9,948 nucleotides of DNA from Oscillospiraceae bacterium. GTDB taxonomy: Bacteria; Bacillota; Clostridia; Oscillospirales; Ruminococcaceae. The first letter of the stretch is position 1; each line of letters opens with the position of its first letter. Position numbers and translations under genes: made by a program. Positions 8,019 through 9,948 of this stretch are shown piece after piece. Location: the NCBI GenBank assembly GCA_017410745.1, contig JAFPPJ010000480.1:1-9948 (forward strand), read 5' to 3'. The notes under the pieces are model-generated. The model ran no database searches. It was not told the origin of the DNA and saw only the letters and a list, made by a program, of their open reading frames with translations.

Positions 8019-8184
8019 TAAATAAGACGATATATAAACTTTCGGTGAATTTTGGCGACAAGATGTACTGTGATGCAGTTTCTGCGGGCAGTAAGCGAAA
8101 AGGTGCGAAATCTCCCATGCGGAAGTATGGTAGATATACACAAAATCCCGTGCATATCCCGCGGAAATTCTACTCCGCAAGCGC

Positions 8185-8213
8185 TTGACAAATCTCCCTT
8201 TTCTTGCTATAAT
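8185..8213 (+). promoter_or_regulatory. Consensus sigma-A promoter of thrR-hom
   Basis: TTGACA (8185-8190), a 17-bp spacer and TATAAT (8208-8213), both hexamers perfect, plus a TGC extended -10 immediately before TATAAT. The predicted start of transcription is near 8220, inside the inverted repeat that follows. A promoter this strong ahead of a biosynthetic gene suggests control by repression. Confidence 0.95.
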
Positions 8214-8232
8214 TGTATTTGTCACAAATACA
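8214..8232. promoter_or_regulatory. 19-bp perfect inverted repeat, likely operator of thrR-hom
   Basis: TGTATTTG (8214-8221), TCA, CAAATACA (8225-8232): eight perfect base pairs around a 3-bp centre. It begins right after the -10 and spans the predicted transcription start, the classic place for a repressor site. The gene directly downstream encodes an HTH-ACT regulator, so self-binding is the simplest idea. The binding protein is inferred, not shown. Confidence 0.65.
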
Positions 8233-8234
8233 CA

Positions 8235-8253
8235 TGTCCGTTTGGAATGGACA
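8235..8253 (+). repeat. Second inverted repeat in the thrR leader
   Basis: TGTCC (8235-8239) and GGACA (8249-8253) can pair around a 9-nt loop in the leader RNA, just 7 bp before the ribosome binding site. No U-tract follows, so it is not a terminator. It could be a second half of a composite operator, a weak leader hairpin, or chance. Confidence 0.35.
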
Positions 8254-8260
8254 CCTTTTC

Positions 8261-8267
8261 GGAGGAG
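8261..8267 (+). promoter_or_regulatory. Ribosome binding site deciding the thrR start
   Basis: GGAGGAG ends four bases before the ATG at 8272. It rules out the in-frame TTG at 8185, which is the -35 element of the promoter. Confidence 0.9.
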
Positions 8268-8271
8268 CATA

Positions 8272-8718
8272 ATGGATACACACGATAAAAGCAGTTTTGC
8301 CGTGGTCAGAGCCGATGTCCTGCCGGATATAGTGCTCAGGGTCATGGAAGCAAAAAGGCTCATCGCCATAGGCGAGGAGAAGAGTCTTGCCGCTGTCTGT
8401 AAGCGCATCGGGATATCCCGCAGCGCATTCTATAAATACAAGGATTGTGTATTTGCCTATGAGGAGAAGCTGACCGCAAGGATGCTTTCGGTCTATGCTG
8501 TGCTCAGGGATGAGCCGGGCGTGCTGTCCGGACTTCTCACGGCACTCAGCGAGATAGGTGCGAACGTCCTCACGCTCAATCAGAGCGTGCCTGTGGACGG
8601 CGCTGCCGCCGTCACTCTTACCGTGCGGCTCGCGGATGTGTCTGACAGGCAGTTTTTCACCGAGAGGCTGAATACACTGCCGGGTGTGGTAAATATCAGG
8701 CTCCTGTCCGAGGAATGA
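8272..8718 (+). CDS. thrR: HTH-ACT domain protein, UPF0735 PheB/ThrR family (likely threonine-pathway repressor)
   Basis: 148 residues. N-terminal VVRADVLPDIVLRVMEAKRL (11-30) and a helix-turn-helix segment at about 38-58 with the core GISRSAFYKYKD (47-58) are hallmarks of UPF0735/PheB proteins. An ACT domain follows (about 72-146), with the ligand-loop pattern LRDEPGVLSGLL (78-89) and IGANVLTLNQSVP (95-107). In Bacillus subtilis the homologue once called PheB was shown to be ThrR, a DNA-binding repressor of the hom-thrCB operon. Here the gene lies 33 bp upstream of hom on the same strand, and a palindrome overlaps the shared start site. So I infer an autoregulated repressor that senses threonine or a related amino acid through its ACT domain. 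The family call is firm; regulator rather than a phenylalanine-pathway role is inferred from context and the homologue. Confidence 0.9.
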   Translation: MDTHDKSSFAVVRADVLPDIVLRVMEAKRLIAIGEEKSLAAVCKRIGISRSAFYKYKDCVFAYEEKLTARMLSVYAVLRDEPGVLSGLLTALSEIGANVLTLNQSVPVDGAAAVTLTVRLADVSDRQFFTERLNTLPGVVNIRLLSEE

Positions 8719-8751
8719 TCCCCGGCGCAGGGCATATACGGAGGAGATAAT

Positions 8752-9948
8752 ATGTCTAAATTTGCAGTATTGGGTCACGGAGTAGTCGGCTCAGGCACGG
8801 TCGAGCTGTTCCTGATGAACAAGGAGCTCATAAAGGAGCGTCAGGGCATCGACCTGGAGCTGGGATACATCCTTGATATAAGGGATTTCCCCGGACTTCC
8901 CTATTCCGATAAGTTCACCAAGAATATAGATGATATACTCAATGATGCCGATGTGAAGGTAGTTGCAGAGGTAATGGGCGGCGTGCATCCCGCATTTGAA
9001 TTCGTGAAGTCCTGCCTTGAAAAGGGCAAGAGCGTCTGCACCTCCAACAAGGAGCTCGTAGCCAAGAAGGGCGCAGAGCTGCTCCGCACTGCCAAGGAGC
9101 ACAACTGCAACTTCATGTTCGAGGCATCCACAGGCGGCGCTATCCCCGTTCTGCGCCCCATGCACACCTGCCTTGCGGGAAATGAGATCACAGCTGTGGC
9201 AGGCATACTCAACGGCACCACTAATTTCATCCTCACCAAGATGATAGAGGAGAATATGAGCTTTGACGATGCTCTGAAGACCGCTCAGGCTAACGGCTAT
9301 GCAGAGAAGGATCCCACCGCTGATGTGGAGGGTCACGATGCCTGCCGCAAGATATGCATACTCTCATCTCTTGCATTCGGCAGACATGTATACCCCGACT
9401 GGATATACTGCGAGGGCATCACGGGCATCACTCTTGAGGATGCGGAGTATGCTGCGGCTGCAGGCTATGCGGTCAAGCTCATAGGCTCTGCTTCAAGGGT
9501 GGGAGACAAGATTCTGCCTATGGTAGCACCGAGATTCGTTCCCGCCTCCTGCCAGCTCCACAATGTCAGCGATGTGTTCAATGCGATCATGGTATACGGC
9601 AACGGCTTCGACGAGGTAATGTTCTACGGCAAGGGCGCAGGCAAGCTGCCCACAGCAAGTGCCGTGCTCGGTGACGTGATAGACTGCGCAAAGAAGAACG
9701 GCACGGATATGTCAGGATACTGGGAGGACAGCGCCGACAGCAGCTTCATCGCAGACTATAAGGAGCAGATCGTAAGGAAGTACATCCGCACTGCAGGCGC
9801 ATCCCGCGATGATATCACCGCCATCTTCGGCAATGTAGAGTTCCTGTCAAGGGCGAATGCTCCCGCAGATGAGCTGGCATTCATAACCTCTCCTGCTGCA
9901 GATGGAGAGATCGACAAGCTCAGCGATTCCCTCGGCAAGGTCAAGAGC
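8752..9948 (+). CDS. hom: Homoserine dehydrogenase (3' end outside window)
   Basis: 399 codons without a stop to the right edge. The ATG at 8752 has GGAGGAG five bases upstream. It makes homoserine from aspartate semialdehyde with NAD(P)H, the branch point to threonine and methionine. N-terminal Rossmann motif GHGVVGSG (8-15), then VMGG (74-77) and TSNKELVA (97-104); catalytic domain with GILNGTTNFIL (151-161) and NGYAEKDPTADVEGHDACRK (181-200). Aligning to yeast, Glu185, Asp196 and Lys200 match the substrate-binding and catalytic Glu208, Asp219 and Lys223, with the same spacing. Later motif GKGAGKLPTASAVLGD (293-308) is also typical. The tail (about 340-399) looks like a short, degenerate ACT domain: KYIR is there but the usual D.PGVL loop is not. 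Most of the protein is present. Follows thrR by 33 bp with no terminator, so one operon. Confidence 0.96.
   Translation, partial: MSKFAVLGHGVVGSGTVELFLMNKELIKERQGIDLELGYILDIRDFPGLPYSDKFTKNIDDILNDADVKVVAEVMGGVHPAFEFVKSCLEKGKSVCTSNKELVAKKGAELLRTAKEHNCNFMFEASTGGAIPVLRPMHTCLAGNEITAVAGILNGTTNFILTKMIEENMSFDDALKTAQANGYAEKDPTADVEGHDACRKICILSSLAFGRHVYPDWIYCEGITGITLEDAEYAAAAGYAVKLIGSASRVGDKILPMVAPRFVPASCQLHNVSDVFNAIMVYGNGFDEVMFYGKGAGKLPTASAVLGDVIDCAKKNGTDMSGYWEDSADSSFIADYKEQIVRKYIRTAGASRDDITAIFGNVEFLSRANAPADELAFITSPAADGEIDKLSDSLGKVKS

Larger units (their letters stand above)
7945..8271. other. Divergent intergenic region (327 bp)
   Basis: Separates the secreted-protein gene (minus) from the thrR-hom unit (plus). 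From left to right it holds the leader and promoter region of the left gene with a 17-bp palindrome, then about 160 bp (8019-8184) where I see no gene and only short inverted repeats (GCGGA/TCCGC at 8161-8178; CCAT/ATGG at 8115-8130), then the strong plus-strand promoter, a 19-bp inverted repeat and the thrR leader. Confidence 0.8.

Noticed and set aside
7945..8118. N-terminal extension of the secreted protein to an ATG at 8118
   Set aside because: The extension has no ribosome binding site, would cross the promoter region and would bury the signal peptide.
8214..8271. T-box, riboswitch or attenuator in the thrR leader
   Set aside because: The leader is only about 50 nt, far too short for a T-box or known riboswitch, and no terminator hairpin with a U-tract is present.
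8170..9336. Minus-strand open frames of 181 and 202 codons over thrR and hom
   Set aside because: Antisense to well-conserved thrR and hom; one would also span the thrR promoter and operator.

Overview
This looks like chromosomal core and near-core sequence from a low-to-mid-GC Firmicute of the Clostridia, most like Ruminococcus or another Oscillospiraceae. That placement is inference from three things: strong AGGAGG-type ribosome binding sites, sigma-A promoters close to consensus, and very frequent ATA (Ile) and AGG (Arg) codons in otherwise GC-rich genes. It also fits a UPF0735/ThrR-type ACT protein sitting directly before homoserine dehydrogenase. I see no mobile element, CRISPR array, tRNA or rRNA.

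Left part, minus strand, read from 6782 down to 1: a sigma-A promoter (TTGAAT-17-TATAAT, 6754-6782) drives recJ (single-strand 5'-3' exonuclease), then uvrA (nucleotide excision repair damage sensor) after 14 bp, then after 39 bp a large FtsX/MacB-type ABC transporter permease that runs off the left edge. No terminator or good promoter is visible between them, so they probably form one transcription unit joining two DNA repair genes to an unrelated membrane protein. No LexA-type box was seen near the promoter.

Middle, minus strand: 6943-7944 encodes a secreted protein with a signal peptide, an N-terminal beta-rich domain, a Pro/Thr/Ala linker and two fibronectin type III-like repeats. It ends in a clear intrinsic terminator (6905-6935), which separates it from recJ. 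Its promoter region carries a 17-bp palindrome.

Right part, plus strand: a perfect-consensus promoter (TTGACA-17-TATAAT with extended -10, 8185-8213) is followed at the start site by a 19-bp perfect inverted repeat (8214-8232). It precedes a small HTH-ACT regulator (PheB/ThrR family) and then homoserine dehydrogenase, which runs off the right edge. The most interesting reading is a self-contained threonine-pathway control unit: an ACT-domain repressor that senses an amino acid and binds the palindrome over its own and hom's promoter.

I did not find a convincing wholly new system. The best leads are the ThrR-like operator, the permease attached to the repair operon, and the degenerate regulatory tail of the homoserine dehydrogenase.
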